Part shown: in pieces, positions 49,127 through 58,039 of the stretch
How the letters are laid out: every line of letters begins with the position of its first letter
Position numbering within the stretch: the first letter of the stretch is position 1
Assembly (NCBI RefSeq): GCF_947488945.1
Contig: NZ_CANLBS010000009.1
Location: forward strand, 62,001 to 126,000
Length of the DNA: 64,000 bases
DNA from: an uncultured Streptomyces sp.
GTDB lineage: Bacteria > Actinomycetota > Actinomycetes > Streptomycetales > Streptomycetaceae
Reading direction: 5' to 3'
The notes under the pieces: generated by a model
What the model was told of the DNA's origin: nothing
Databases searched by the model: none
Seen by the model: the letters and a program-made list of their open reading frames with translations, nothing else
Position numbers and translations under genes: made by a program

Positions 49127-49828
49127 TCACCAGGTGCAGTCCGCCCGCAGGTCGCGCACGGTGTCCGCCAGTTCCACCGGGCGGGCGGGCCAGCCCGTCC
49201 GGTGCCAGTGGGCGATCCGCCAGGAGAGGCGGCGCGGCCACACCGGGGTGACGGGCAGTTCCTCGACCGGCACCCACACGAGGCTGCCCCCGTTGATGTC
49301 CAGCGCGTCCCCCTCACCGACGGCGCCGTCGGCCTCCACCAGGAAGTAGTGCTGCCGGGTCCGGCTCTTCCACACGCGGGCCACCTCCCCGTGGACCCTG
49401 CCCATCAGGCCCGTCTCCTCGCCGAGTTCGCGGAGCACCGCCTCGTGCAGGGTCTCCCCCGCCTCCACGCCGCCGCCGGGGATCTCGTAGTAGAGCTCGC
49501 CGGGCGCGTGCGCGTCGTCGAGCGCGATGAGGAGCAGATGCCCGTCCCTGATCACCAGCGCGCCCGCCCGGACCCGCTCGGGACGGTCGGTGGCCGGATC
49601 GACCCACCGGGCGGTCCGGTTCGCCGCGCCCCCGGCCGCCCACCGGCGCAGGACCTCCTCCGCCGTGCCGACCGGGCGGATCCGCGCGTGCACCGCCTCC
49701 GCCCACGGCAGCGCCCGGCTGTCCGCCGGCGGCCGGCCGCCCCGACGCGGAAGGTGGTACACCCCGGGCTCGGAGGGATCCTCCGTCACCACGAGGCCGT
49801 CGTCCTCGAACCGCACGTCCGCTCTCAT
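49127..49828 (-). CDS. Nudix hydrolase
   Basis: 233 residues from ATG 49828. Nudix box at residues 119-141, GGVEAGETLHEAVLRELGEE followed by TGL, matching GX5EX7REUXEEXGU. The N-terminal 80 residues (MRADVRFEDDGLVVTED onward) form an extra domain of unknown role. Hydrolyses a nucleoside-diphosphate-linked compound; substrate not predictable. The frame is open upstream of 49828, but that part is non-coding by composition. Confidence 0.88.
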   Translation of the reverse strand: MRADVRFEDDGLVVTEDPSEPGVYHLPRRGGRPPADSRALPWAEAVHARIRPVGTAEEVLRRWAAGGAANRTARWVDPATDRPERVRAGALVIRDGHLLLIALDDAHAPGELYYEIPGGGVEAGETLHEAVLRELGEETGLMGRVHGEVARVWKSRTRQHYFLVEADGAVGEGDALDINGGSLVWVPVEELPVTPVWPRRLSWRIAHWHRTGWPARPVELADTVRDLRADCTW

Positions 49829-50140
49829 GGAGCGATGGTCCGCGCCGCCGGAACCGCGCGCAAGGCCGTACCCGGCCGTCGTCGTGGCCGCGGCCCACAC
49901 GACGGCGGGCGCCCGGCCCGCAGCTCCCGGCTCCCCCGCACCGCCCGCGCCGCCCGGCGGCCCGCAGCCGATTGGCCCATCCGACGGAGCCCCGACTGGC
50001 CCAGAAGACAAGGCCGTTGACGGCTTACGGTGGACGGGCCGGGCCGTCGTCGGACCCCGGGGACCCACGCCCTGCGCCGGCCGCCCCCGTGCCAGGGCCG
50101 CGTCGGCACGCCCCCCGCCGCCCCGCACCCGAGGAGACCC
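49829..50140. other. 312-bp divergent gap between Nudix and MFS genes
   Basis: No gene, repeat or clear promoter hexamers seen; very GC-rich. Confidence 0.5.
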
Positions 50141-51406
50141 GTGTCGTACCGTCCGATCCCCGCCCCCGGCCCGGCGCGCGGACTCGCCGTCTCCCAACTG
50201 GTCAACTCGCTCGGCGACGGCGCCTACTACGTCTGCTCGGCGCTCTACTTCTCCCAGGTGGTCGGGTTGTCGCCCGGCCGGATCGGACTGGGCCTCACCC
50301 TGGCATGGGCGGTGGGCGCGGTCGCCGGGGTGCCGCTCGGGCAACTCGCGGACCGCCGGGGCCCGAAGGGGACCGCCGTCCTGCTGGCCCTGGCCACCGC
50401 GGCGGCGGTCGGGGCGTTCCTCCTGGTGGACTCCTTCGCCGCCTTCACCCTGACGGCGTGCGCCTACGCCACCGCGCAGTCCGGACTGGCGGCGGCCCGG
50501 CAGGCGCTCCTCGCCGGACTGGTACCGCCGGAGGAACGTACCGGCGTCCTCGCGCACCTGCAGTCGGCGGTCAACGCGGGACTGGCGCTGGGCGCGGCCG
50601 TCGGCGGTCTCGCCCTCCACGCGGGTACGCCGGCGGCCTACCGGTCGGCGCTGGCGATGGACGCCGTGGCGTTCGTCCTGTGCGCGCTCCTGCTGGCCGT
50701 CCTCCCCGCGCCGGGCCGCGGGGGCGGCGGGTCCGCCGACGGCGCGCGCACCCTCGTGGTGCTGCGGGACCGCCCGTACGCGCTGGTGACGTTCCTCAAC
50801 ATGGTGCTGCTGCTGCGGATGCCGCTGATCAGTCTGGCGCTCCCGCTGTGGATCGCGGACCGTACCGCCGCGCCCGCCTGGGCGGTGTCGGCGCTCCTCG
50901 TGCTCAACACGGGCGCGGTGATGCTGTTCCAGGTCCGTACGGCCGCCGTGGTGCGGGACCTGGAGAGCGCGGTCCGCGCGGTACGCGGCGGGGGCGTGCT
51001 GATGCTCGCGTCCTGCGGGGTGTTCGCGTGCACCGCGTCCGACGCGCCGACGGGGGTGTTGCTCGGGTTGCTCGGGGTGGCCGCCGCGCTCCAGGTGTGG
51101 GGCGAGATGCGGCAGTCGGCGGGGGCCTGGCAGATCGGCTTCGATCTGGCCCCGCCCGGCCGGTACGGCCAGTACCAGGGGTTCTTCGGCGCGGGCGTGC
51201 CGGTGGCCCGGATGCTCGGCCCGCTGGTGCTGACCTCGCTGATCGTCACCTGGGGCGTGCCGGGTTGGCTGCTGCTCGGTGGCCTGTTCCTGGCGGCGGG
51301 GCTCGCCATGGGACCCGCCGTCCGGTGGGCGGGACGGCGGGTGACGGACACGGCGGCACGCGCGGCGGCACCGGAAGCGCCTGCCGCCGCGCCCGGCCGG
51401 ACCTGA
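50141..51406 (+). CDS. major facilitator superfamily transporter
   Basis: 421 residues from a GTG with GAGGAGA about four to nine bases upstream. Twelve hydrophobic segments; the loop 2-3 motif is GQLADRRGPKGTAVLLALA, the usual MFS G-x-LaDrxGrkxxL signature. SQLVNSLGDGAYYVCSALYF is like actinobacterial drug/proton exporters. Substrate unknown. Convergent with the Cmx-like exporter at 51479. Confidence 0.88.
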   Translation: MSYRPIPAPGPARGLAVSQLVNSLGDGAYYVCSALYFSQVVGLSPGRIGLGLTLAWAVGAVAGVPLGQLADRRGPKGTAVLLALATAAAVGAFLLVDSFAAFTLTACAYATAQSGLAAARQALLAGLVPPEERTGVLAHLQSAVNAGLALGAAVGGLALHAGTPAAYRSALAMDAVAFVLCALLLAVLPAPGRGGGGSADGARTLVVLRDRPYALVTFLNMVLLLRMPLISLALPLWIADRTAAPAWAVSALLVLNTGAVMLFQVRTAAVVRDLESAVRAVRGGGVLMLASCGVFACTASDAPTGVLLGLLGVAAALQVWGEMRQSAGAWQIGFDLAPPGRYGQYQGFFGAGVPVARMLGPLVLTSLIVTWGVPGWLLLGGLFLAAGLAMGPAVRWAGRRVTDTAARAAAPEAPAAAPGRT

Positions 51407-51478
51407 ACCGGCCCCCGAGGGCGGCCCCCCGGCGAACCGCCGCGGCTCCCGGACCGCCCGCGCCCCCGGGGGCCCCGC

Positions 51479-52708
51479 TCAGCGCACCGCCGCCTCCGGA
51501 CTGTGCTCCGGCGCCGGACCCGGCCGCCGCAGCGCCGCCCCCGCCGTCACCAGGGCGAGCCCCATCAGCCCGGCGCTCACCCACACCGGGGCCACGAATC
51601 CCGCCCCGGCGCCGAGGGAGAGCCCGCCCGCCCAAGGGCCGAGCGTGGCCCCCAGGTTGAAGGCCACGGTGCAGGCCGAGCCCGCCAGCGTGGGCGCGCC
51701 GGGGGCCAGGGAGAGAACCCGCGCGATGAGCGCGGTTCCCGTGCCGAAGGCCAGCGTTCCCTGGGCCAGGATCAGGCAGAGCGTCCAGGAGGGGCGTTCC
51801 GCCAGGAACGCCAGCGCGCTCCAGCCGAGCGTGAGGGCGGCCAGGCCCGTGGCGACGAGCGGGACGGGCCTGCGGTCGGCGTACCGGCCGGAGACGGTGA
51901 CGCCCAGGAAGGAGCCGGCCCCGAAGAGCGCGAGCGCCACCGGGACCCAGACCGTGCCGAGCCCGGTGGTCCGGGTGAGCAGCGGTTCGAGGTAGGAGAA
52001 CGTGCAGAAGGTGGCGCCCTGCAGCAGGACCATGGTCAGCAGGGTGAGCGGGACCGGCGGACGGGCCAGCGCGCGGAGTTCGGCGCGCGCGGACACCCGT
52101 CCCGCCCTCTCGACGCCCGCGCTTTCCACGCCTGTCCCGGACGGTGTGCTGCCGGCAGTTCCGGTTCCCGGTGCGACGCTCCGCAGGATCGCGGGGACGG
52201 CGGGCAGGCAGAGCAGGGCGACCGCCCAGAACGCGGACCGCCACCCCCACCGCTCCCCCAGCATCGCGCCGGCCGGGACGCCCACGACACAGGCGACCGT
52301 GACTCCGCCCACCACGACGGCCGTGGCCCGCGCCCGCAAGTGGGCGGGGGCGAGGGAGACGGCGGTGGACAGCGCCACGGCCCAGAAGCCCGCGTAGGCG
52401 AGCGCGGCGACGAACCGGGAGGCCAGCAGGACCGGGTGGTCCGGCGTGAGCGCCCCCAGCACGTGCGCCGCGACGAACGCGCCGAGGAAGAGCAGCAGTG
52501 AGCGACGGGGCGGCCAGGCGCGGCTGAACAGGGCCATGGCGGGTGCCCCGATCACCATCCCGACCGCGAAGACCGAGGTCAGATGACCGGCGGCCGGGAG
52601 GGTGACGCCGAGATCGGCGGCGATGCCCGAGAGGAGCCCGGACAGCATGAATTCGGAGGTGCCCTGGGCGAAGACGGCGAGCCCCAGGACGTATACGGCG
52701 AACGGCAT
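51479..52708 (-). CDS. MFS exporter of the Cmx/CmlR chloramphenicol-efflux group
   Basis: 409 residues from ATG 52708; an upstream TTG at 52714 would add two residues, but the AAGGGG spacing favours the ATG. The opening MPFAVYVLGLAVFAQGTSEF continuing into MLSGL is characteristic of the Cmx/CmlR and AraJ-like exporters; FAVGMVIGAPAMALFSRAWP and GVPAGAMLGERWGWRSAFW follow. Confers chloramphenicol efflux in close relatives, but substrate identity here is inferred from family only. Confidence 0.85.
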   Translation of the reverse strand: MPFAVYVLGLAVFAQGTSEFMLSGLLSGIAADLGVTLPAAGHLTSVFAVGMVIGAPAMALFSRAWPPRRSLLLFLGAFVAAHVLGALTPDHPVLLASRFVAALAYAGFWAVALSTAVSLAPAHLRARATAVVVGGVTVACVVGVPAGAMLGERWGWRSAFWAVALLCLPAVPAILRSVAPGTGTAGSTPSGTGVESAGVERAGRVSARAELRALARPPVPLTLLTMVLLQGATFCTFSYLEPLLTRTTGLGTVWVPVALALFGAGSFLGVTVSGRYADRRPVPLVATGLAALTLGWSALAFLAERPSWTLCLILAQGTLAFGTGTALIARVLSLAPGAPTLAGSACTVAFNLGATLGPWAGGLSLGAGAGFVAPVWVSAGLMGLALVTAGAALRRPGPAPEHSPEAAVR

Positions 52709-53160
52709 GGACAACTGCCCCTTGGAAGGACCGACGATGGACGGGCGACGGCGGGGAAGGGGGCGTCATGATCCGGGCGCGGCGGACAGCCGGCCCCGTG
52801 GGACCGGAACGGCGCGGCGGCCGAAGGTGATGACCCGGTCGGACACGACCGGGTGGAAGCGACCCGTCCCCGCGGTGGAGCCGGCGGCATCGGACCGTAC
52901 GGGAACGAGCGTCCGGGCCCTCGTGGGGTTACCGGCGGCGTCGTTCAGCGCGCGGTCGGCCGCCGGGTCACCGGCGGCCTCGGTCTGTCGGACTCGGGGC
53001 TGGACACGGACAAGAGGGTACCCGCACCACCGGACCGGAGGGGATACCGGCGGCCGGACGGGTGCCGCGCGAACGGCCCCGGCGGCGACGGAAACCGTCG
53101 CTGCCGGGGCCGGGCGGTACCGCGGGGGCCGGGCCGGGCCGTGGCGGGCCGGCCCGGGGA
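52709..53160. other. 452-bp gap upstream of the Cmx-like exporter
   Basis: No supportable coding sequence on either strand. It contains the menJ-like gene terminator at its right end; nothing else recognised. Confidence 0.5.
53074..53112 (-). terminator. terminator of the menJ-like gene
   Basis: 18-base arms (53074-53091 with 53095-53112, one mismatch) around AAA, 48 bases past the stop on the minus strand. Confidence 0.8.
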
Positions 53161-54444
53161 TCACGCCTTCGGTGCGACCTTCGACAGGCCGTTGATGATG
53201 CGGTCCATCGCATCGCCGCCGGTAGGGTCGGTGAGGTTGGCCAGCATCTTCAGGGTGAACTTCATCAGGATCGGATGCGTCAGACCGCGCTGCGTGGCGA
53301 TCTTCATGATCTTCGGGTTGCCGATGACCTTCACGAACGCGCGGCCCAGCGTGTAGTAGCCGCCGTAGGTGTCCTTGAGGATCTTCGGGTAGTTGTGCAG
53401 GGCCAGTTCGCGCTGGGCCGGGGTCGCGCGGGCGTGCGCCTGGACGATGACGTCCGCGGCGAGCTGCCCCGACTCCATGGCGTACGCGATGCCCTCGCCG
53501 TTGAACGGGTTGACGAGACCGCCCGCGTCACCGACGAGCAGCAGGCCCTTGGTGTAGTGCGGCTGGCGGTTGAAGGCCATCGGGAGGGCCGCGCCCCGGA
53601 TCGGGGTCGTCATGTTCTCGGGGGTGTAACCCCAGTCCTCCGGCATGGAGGCGCACCAGGACTTGAGGACCTCGCGCCAGTCCAGTTCCTTGAAGGCGGA
53701 GGAGGAGTTGAGGATGCCGAGACCGACGTTGGACGTGCCGTCGCCCATGCCGAAGATCCAGCCGTAGCCGGGCAGCAGCCGGTCCTCGGCACCGCGCCGG
53801 TCCCACAGCTCCAGCCAGGACTCCAGGTAGTCGTCGTCGTGGCGGGGCGAGGTGAAGTAGGTGCGGACCGCGACGCCCATCGGGCGGTCCTCGCGGCGGT
53901 GCAGGCCCATCGCCAGGGAGAGGCGGGTGGAGTTGCCGTCGGCGGCGACGACGAGCGGGGCGTGGAAGGTGACCGGGGTCTTCTCCTCGCCGAGCTTGGC
54001 GTGCACGCCGGTGATGCGGCCGGTGCGCTCGTCGACGATCGGGGCGCCGACGTTGGCGCGCTCGTACAGCCGCGCGCCCGCCTTCTGCGCCTGCCGGGCG
54101 AGCTGCTCGTCGAAGTCGTCGCGCTTGCGGACGAGTCCGTAGTCCGGGTAGGAGGCCAGATCCGGCCAGTCGAGCTGGAGGCGGACGCCGCCGCCGATGA
54201 TGCGCAGGCCCTTGTTGCGCAGCCAGCCGGCCTCTTCGGAGATGTCGATGCCCATGGACACGAGTTGCTTGGTGGCGCGCGGGGTGAGGCCGTCGCCGCA
54301 CACCTTCTCGCGCGGGAACGCCGTCTTCTCCAGCAGCAGGACGTCGAGCCCGGCCTTCGCGAGGTGGTAAGCGGTCGTGGAACCGGCCGGGCCGGCACCG
54401 ACGACGATCACGTCCGCGCTGTGTTCGGAGAGGGGCTCGGTCAC
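53161..54444 (-). CDS. menJ: geranylgeranyl reductase-family flavoprotein, menaquinone reductase MenJ-like
   Basis: 427 residues from a GTG with GGGAGA upstream. FAD-binding GxGxxG in VIVVGAGPAGSTTAYHLAKA (residues 13-32), REKVCGDGLTPRA (the PxxYxWG-type substrate region of the family follows later), and the second FAD motif LLLVGDAGGLVNPFNGEGIA. In Mycobacterium MenJ saturates one isoprene unit of menaquinone; the clustering with menG and mqnC in this window supports the same role. Other GGR-family substrates (archaeal lipids, chlorophyll) are unlikely here. Confidence 0.85.
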   Translation of the reverse strand: MTEPLSEHSADVIVVGAGPAGSTTAYHLAKAGLDVLLLEKTAFPREKVCGDGLTPRATKQLVSMGIDISEEAGWLRNKGLRIIGGGVRLQLDWPDLASYPDYGLVRKRDDFDEQLARQAQKAGARLYERANVGAPIVDERTGRITGVHAKLGEEKTPVTFHAPLVVAADGNSTRLSLAMGLHRREDRPMGVAVRTYFTSPRHDDDYLESWLELWDRRGAEDRLLPGYGWIFGMGDGTSNVGLGILNSSSAFKELDWREVLKSWCASMPEDWGYTPENMTTPIRGAALPMAFNRQPHYTKGLLLVGDAGGLVNPFNGEGIAYAMESGQLAADVIVQAHARATPAQRELALHNYPKILKDTYGGYYTLGRAFVKVIGNPKIMKIATQRGLTHPILMKFTLKMLANLTDPTGGDAMDRIINGLSKVAPKA

Positions 54445-54498
54445 GGTCGGATCTCCCGAAGACTCGAATTCGCGTGCCGCCCGGCACTTGTCCCATGC

Positions 54499-54504
54499 AG
54501 TCTA
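54499..54504 (-). promoter_or_regulatory. candidate -10 element of the menJ-like gene
   Basis: TAGACT on the minus strand, 54 bases before the GTG at 54444. No convincing -35. Confidence 0.35.
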
Positions 54505-54541
54505 GGGGGGCCGGCTGATCAACCACCCGAAGGGCTCCCCG

Positions 54542-55057
54542 ATGACGATCGCGCCTGTCTCGAACCCGACCGTACGGCTGCGCGTCCCCAGCGACGAGGA
54601 CGCGCTCGCCTGGCACCGGGTCTTCGACCACCCCGAGGTGATGGAGTTCCACGGCGGTCGGCGCGCCGAGTTCTCCGTCTACGAGGAACTGACCGCGCGC
54701 CAGCGGCGGCACGACGCCGAACTGGGCTACTGCTTCTGGACGGTCCTCGGGGACGACGACGAGGTGCTCGGTTTCACCGGCGCCCAGCCGTGGCCGCACC
54801 CGGAGTTCGGACCGGTGGGGTCCGTCGAGATCGGCTGGCGGCTCGGCCGCGCCGCCTGGGGCAAGGGGTACGCGACGACGGCGGCCCGCCTCACCCTGGA
54901 GCGGGTCCGGGCCGCCGGTGTCCCCGAGGTGGTGGCGATGGTCGACTCCCGCAACGCCCGTTCGGTGGCGGTGGCGGGGCGACTGGGCATGCGGCGGGCG
55001 GAGACCTACCCGATGTCCGACGGGCGGCAGGCGCTCTGCTTCCGGCTGGCGCTGTGA
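54542..55057 (+). CDS. GNAT-family N-acetyltransferase (RimJ-like)
   Basis: 171 residues. TVRLRVPSDEDALAWHRVF opens the fold; the acetyl-CoA loop is GWRLGRAAWGKGYATTAARL near 100-119, and DSRNARSVAVAGRLGMRRAE is the conserved Asn-containing end of the fold. Closest in pattern to RimJ/RimL-type enzymes that acetylate protein N-termini or small amines. Single gene, divergent from menJ. Confidence 0.9.
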   Translation: MTIAPVSNPTVRLRVPSDEDALAWHRVFDHPEVMEFHGGRRAEFSVYEELTARQRRHDAELGYCFWTVLGDDDEVLGFTGAQPWPHPEFGPVGSVEIGWRLGRAAWGKGYATTAARLTLERVRAAGVPEVVAMVDSRNARSVAVAGRLGMRRAETYPMSDGRQALCFRLAL

Positions 55058-55116
55058 GACGGCAGCGGTGATCCGCGTGCCCCGTAACCCCCCGGCGGCG
55101 ACAGTCAGGGGGCAGG

Positions 55117-55246
55117 GGCGGTCACGGGGCGGGGACGGTCACGGGGCGGGCCGGCGGTCACCACCGGGACGGCCGTCACGGGACGGGCCGGCGGTCACGG
55201 GCGGGCGGGGCCGGGCGCGGGCGGGCGGGGCCGGGCGCGGGCGGAC
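55117..55246. repeat. GC-rich intergenic repeats
   Basis: Several GGTCACGGG copies (about 55120-55200) are followed by two exact 20-bp units (55199-55218 and 55219-55238), ending at the menG stop. Between convergent GNAT and menG genes; may act as a terminator region. Confidence 0.65.
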
Positions 55247-55249
55247 GGG

Positions 55250-55954
55250 TCAGGCGCGGGTGCCCCGGTGCAGGGCCACGACGCCGCCGGTGAGGTTGCG
55301 CCAGGCCACGTCCGACCAGCCGGCCTTCTGGAGCAGGCCCGCCAGACCGGCCTGGTCGGGCCAGGCGCGGATGGACTCGGCGAGGTAGACGTACGCGTCC
55401 GGGTTGCTGGCCACCGTGCGGGCGATCGGCGGCAGCGCCTTCATCAGGTACTCCAGGTAGACCGTGCGGAACGGCGCCCAGGTCGGCTGGGAGAACTCGC
55501 AGATCACCACGCGTCCGCCCGGCTTGGTGACCCGGTACAGCTCGCTCAGCGCGGCCTCGGTGTCCTGGATGTTGCGTAGCCCGAAGGAGATCGTGACCGC
55601 GTCGAACGTCTCGTCCTTGAACGGCAGCCGGGTGCCGTCGCCCGCCGTGAACGGCATCCACGGGTGGCGCTTCTTGCCGACCCGGAGCATGCCGAGCGAG
55701 AAGTCGCACGGCACCACGTACGCGCCCGCCCGCGCGAACGGCTGCGAGGACGTGGCGGTGCCCGCGGCCAGGTCCAGGATCTTCTGCGCGGGGCGGGCGT
55801 CCACCGCGCGCGCGACCTCCTTGCGCCAGGCGCGCGCCTGCCCGAGCGAGATCACGTCGTTGGTCAGGTCGTAGTTGGCCGCCACGTCGTCGAACATCGA
55901 GGCGACTTCGTGCGGCTGCTTGTCCAGGGATGCTCGGGTCACCCGCCCATTCAA
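55250..55954 (-). CDS. menG: demethylmenaquinone methyltransferase
   Basis: 234 residues. SAM-dependent C-methylation of demethylmenaquinone, last step of menaquinone synthesis. UbiE/MenG signatures: HEVASMFDDVAANYDLTNDV near the start, SAM motif ILDLAAGTATSSQPFARAG, and FDAVTISFGLRNIQDTEAAL. The ATG at 55954 or a GTG four codons later (55942) could be the start. Lies 110 bases after the amidohydrolase-like gene and may be cotranscribed with mqnC. Confidence 0.95.
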   Translation of the reverse strand: MNGRVTRASLDKQPHEVASMFDDVAANYDLTNDVISLGQARAWRKEVARAVDARPAQKILDLAAGTATSSQPFARAGAYVVPCDFSLGMLRVGKKRHPWMPFTAGDGTRLPFKDETFDAVTISFGLRNIQDTEAALSELYRVTKPGGRVVICEFSQPTWAPFRTVYLEYLMKALPPIARTVASNPDAYVYLAESIRAWPDQAGLAGLLQKAGWSDVAWRNLTGGVVALHRGTRA

Positions 55955-56064
55955 GCAGCCCCCGACGACAGCCCTCGCGGCGGTCGCTCGCGGCGGGTCG
56001 GCCGACCGGCGTGCGCGACTGCGCCCCGTCCCGGCCCCCGGCGACAGGCGCGCCCCGGCCGCCC

Positions 56065-56757
56065 CTACCTCCTGCGGTGGACCAGCCGCCCCGCGGCCAC
56101 GGTGGCGACGCAGCAGGCCGCTCCGGATCGCAGCAGGGCGGGCTCGTCGGGGGCGTCGAAGGCCGCCAGATCGGCCCTCGCCCCCACGGCCAGCGGTGCC
56201 GCCACGGCATCCGCCACCGAGCGGAGTCCGGACAGGGGATCGAGGGGGAGGTCCCGGGCGGCGTCCTCGGAGGGGACGGGAGCGGAGGCCGGTGCGGCGG
56301 ACAGGACCGCGAGGCCGGATCTCCGGACGGCGGTGAGCAGCGCGGGCGCGGCACCGGCACCGGCACCGGCACCGGCACCGGCACCGGCCACAACAGCGGT
56401 GGTGCCGTGCTGAAGCATCCGGTGAAGTCCGCGCCGGACGCTGCCGGCCCGCCGGGTCTCATCGCTCAGCGGGGCCTCGGCCGACCCGCCGGTCACGGGG
56501 GCCGTGCCCCACTCGTCCGCCTCGCGGGGATCGGGGAAGTACGCCCCCGTCAGCAGCGCCACGGCGTGGGGCTGCACGAGTCCGGGTGTCAGCAGACCGG
56601 GCCATCGCCGCACCCGGGCCGAGGGGTGGGCGGCGGCCAGTTCCTCGTACGTGCCGAAGGCGGCGACCACCGCGTCCTCCACGGCCACCGCCCCGCTCCG
56701 CACCGGCGGCAGACCGCCGCCGGGCAGCAGCAGGGCGCACGCGTGGATCGTCAGCAA
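56065..56757 (-). CDS. degenerate amidohydrolase / imidazolonepropionase-like protein
   Basis: About 230 residues if it starts at the TTG at 56757, ten bases after the mqnC stop; the start is uncertain. The order of elements is that of an amidohydrolase composite domain: TIHACALLLPGGG, GAVAVEDAVVAAFG, then PGLLTPGLVQPHAVALLTG where active enzymes have an HxH metal motif, and a C-terminal VGARADLAAFDAPDEPALL. Only one histidine remains and the barrel is far too short (400 or more residues usual), so it is probably not a metal-dependent hydrolase. A (GCACCG)6 tract encodes AGAGAGAGAG inside it. It sits between mqnC and menG. Confidence 0.68.
   Translation of the reverse strand: MLTIHACALLLPGGGLPPVRSGAVAVEDAVVAAFGTYEELAAAHPSARVRRWPGLLTPGLVQPHAVALLTGAYFPDPREADEWGTAPVTGGSAEAPLSDETRRAGSVRRGLHRMLQHGTTAVVAGAGAGAGAGAGAAPALLTAVRRSGLAVLSAAPASAPVPSEDAARDLPLDPLSGLRSVADAVAAPLAVGARADLAAFDAPDEPALLRSGAACCVATVAAGRLVHRRR
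56351..56386. repeat. GCACCG hexanucleotide repeat, six copies
   Basis: Six exact copies inside the amidohydrolase-like gene, encoding alternating Ala-Gly. Copy changes would keep the reading frame. Confidence 0.9.
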
Positions 56758-56767
56758 GGAGGGACCG

Positions 56768-57967
56768 TCAGTTGGCGTTGAGGAGCTTGAGCTCCGGGTG
56801 CGCCGTGCCCCCGTCGAGAGCGGTGGAGGAGATGTGCGAGACGACACGGTCGTCGACCGGGTCGTTCGCCGGGTCGTCGTGCACGACGAGGTGCTCGTAG
56901 GTGGTGGCGCGCTGGGCCGGGACGCGGTCCGCCTTGCGGATCAGGTCGATGATCTCCATGCGGTTGGAGCGGTGCTTGGCGCCGGCGGAGGAGACGACGT
57001 TCTCCTCCAGCATGATCGAGCCGAGGTCGTCCGCGCCGTAGTGCAGCGAGAGCTGACCGGCTTCCTTGCCCGTGGTGAGCCAGGAACCCTGGATGTGGGC
57101 GACGTTGTCGAGGAAGATGCGCGCGATGGCGATCATCCGCAGGTACTCGAAGACCGTGGCCTGCGTCTGGCCCTTGAGCTTGTTGTTCTCGGGCTGGTAG
57201 GTGTACGGGATGAAGGCGCGGAAGCCGCCCGTGCGGTCCTGCACGTCGCGGATCATCCGCAGGTGCTCGATCCGCTCGGCGTTGGTCTCGCCGGTGCCCA
57301 TCAGCATGGTGGAGGTGGACTCGACGCCCAGGCCGTGGGCGATCTCCATGATCTCCAGCCAGCGCTCGCCCGACTCCTTGAGCGGCGCGATCGCCTTGCG
57401 CGGCCGGGCCGGCAGGAGTTCGGCGCCCGCACCCGCGAACGAGTCGAGACCGGCGGCGTGGATGCGCGAGACGGCCTCCTCGGCGGAGACGTTCGAGATC
57501 CGCGCCATGTGCTCGATCTCGGAGGCGCCGAGCGAGTGGATGACGAGCTGCGGGAACGCCTTCTTGATCGCGGAGAAGTGCTCCTCGTAGTACTCCACGC
57601 CGTAGTCCGGGTGGTGGCCGCCCTGGAACATGATCTGGGTGCCGCCGAGCTCGACGGTCTCCGCGCAGCGGCGCAGGATGTCGTCGAGGTCGCGGGACCA
57701 GCCCTTGTCGGTGTCCTTCGGAGCCGCGTAGAACGCGCAGAACTTGCACGCCGTGACGCACACGTTGGTGTAGTTGATGTTGCGCTCGATGATGTACGTC
57801 GCGATGTGCTCCGTACCGGCGTAACGGCGGCGGCGCGCGGCGTCGGCCGCGGCCCCGAGCGCGTGCAGCGGAGCCGACCGGTAGAGGTCGAGCGCCTCCT
57901 CCGCGGAGATCCGCCCGCCTTCGGCGGCGCGGTCGAGGATGGGCTGGAGGTCGGCCTTCTCGGTCAC
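56768..57967 (-). CDS. mqnC: cyclic dehypoxanthinyl futalosine synthase (radical SAM)
   Basis: 399 residues from a GTG with AAAGGTGAC upstream. Radical SAM enzyme that cyclises dehypoxanthine futalosine in the futalosine route to menaquinone. Cluster motif CVTACKFC gives C70, C74 and C77 (CxxxCxxC); FQGGHHPDYGVEYYE, GAGAELLPARPRKAI and the C-terminal GSWLTTGKEAG and GSIMLEENVVSSAG are typical of MqnC/MqnE. The 2-oxoacid and lysine pattern fits MqnC rather than MqnE. First of a likely mqnC-(amidohydrolase-like)-menG unit. Confidence 0.95.
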   Translation of the reverse strand: MTEKADLQPILDRAAEGGRISAEEALDLYRSAPLHALGAAADAARRRRYAGTEHIATYIIERNINYTNVCVTACKFCAFYAAPKDTDKGWSRDLDDILRRCAETVELGGTQIMFQGGHHPDYGVEYYEEHFSAIKKAFPQLVIHSLGASEIEHMARISNVSAEEAVSRIHAAGLDSFAGAGAELLPARPRKAIAPLKESGERWLEIMEIAHGLGVESTSTMLMGTGETNAERIEHLRMIRDVQDRTGGFRAFIPYTYQPENNKLKGQTQATVFEYLRMIAIARIFLDNVAHIQGSWLTTGKEAGQLSLHYGADDLGSIMLEENVVSSAGAKHRSNRMEIIDLIRKADRVPAQRATTYEHLVVHDDPANDPVDDRVVSHISSTALDGGTAHPELKLLNAN

Positions 57968-58015
57968 CGGGCTGTCACCTTTCGGCGGTTTCTCTACGGA
58001 TCCACGGACCGATCC

Positions 58016-58021
58016 AGACTA
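58016..58021 (-). promoter_or_regulatory. candidate mqnC -10 element
   Basis: TAGTCT on the minus strand, 49 bases before the GTG, in the 72-base gap after the kinase gene. Confidence 0.4.
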
Positions 58022-58039
58022 CGCCCACCCGGCCCGCCG

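Noticed and set aside
49829..50620. Upstream extension of the Nudix gene to 50620
   Set aside because: It would run through the divergent MFS gene; the conserved protein starts at MRADVRFEDD (49828).
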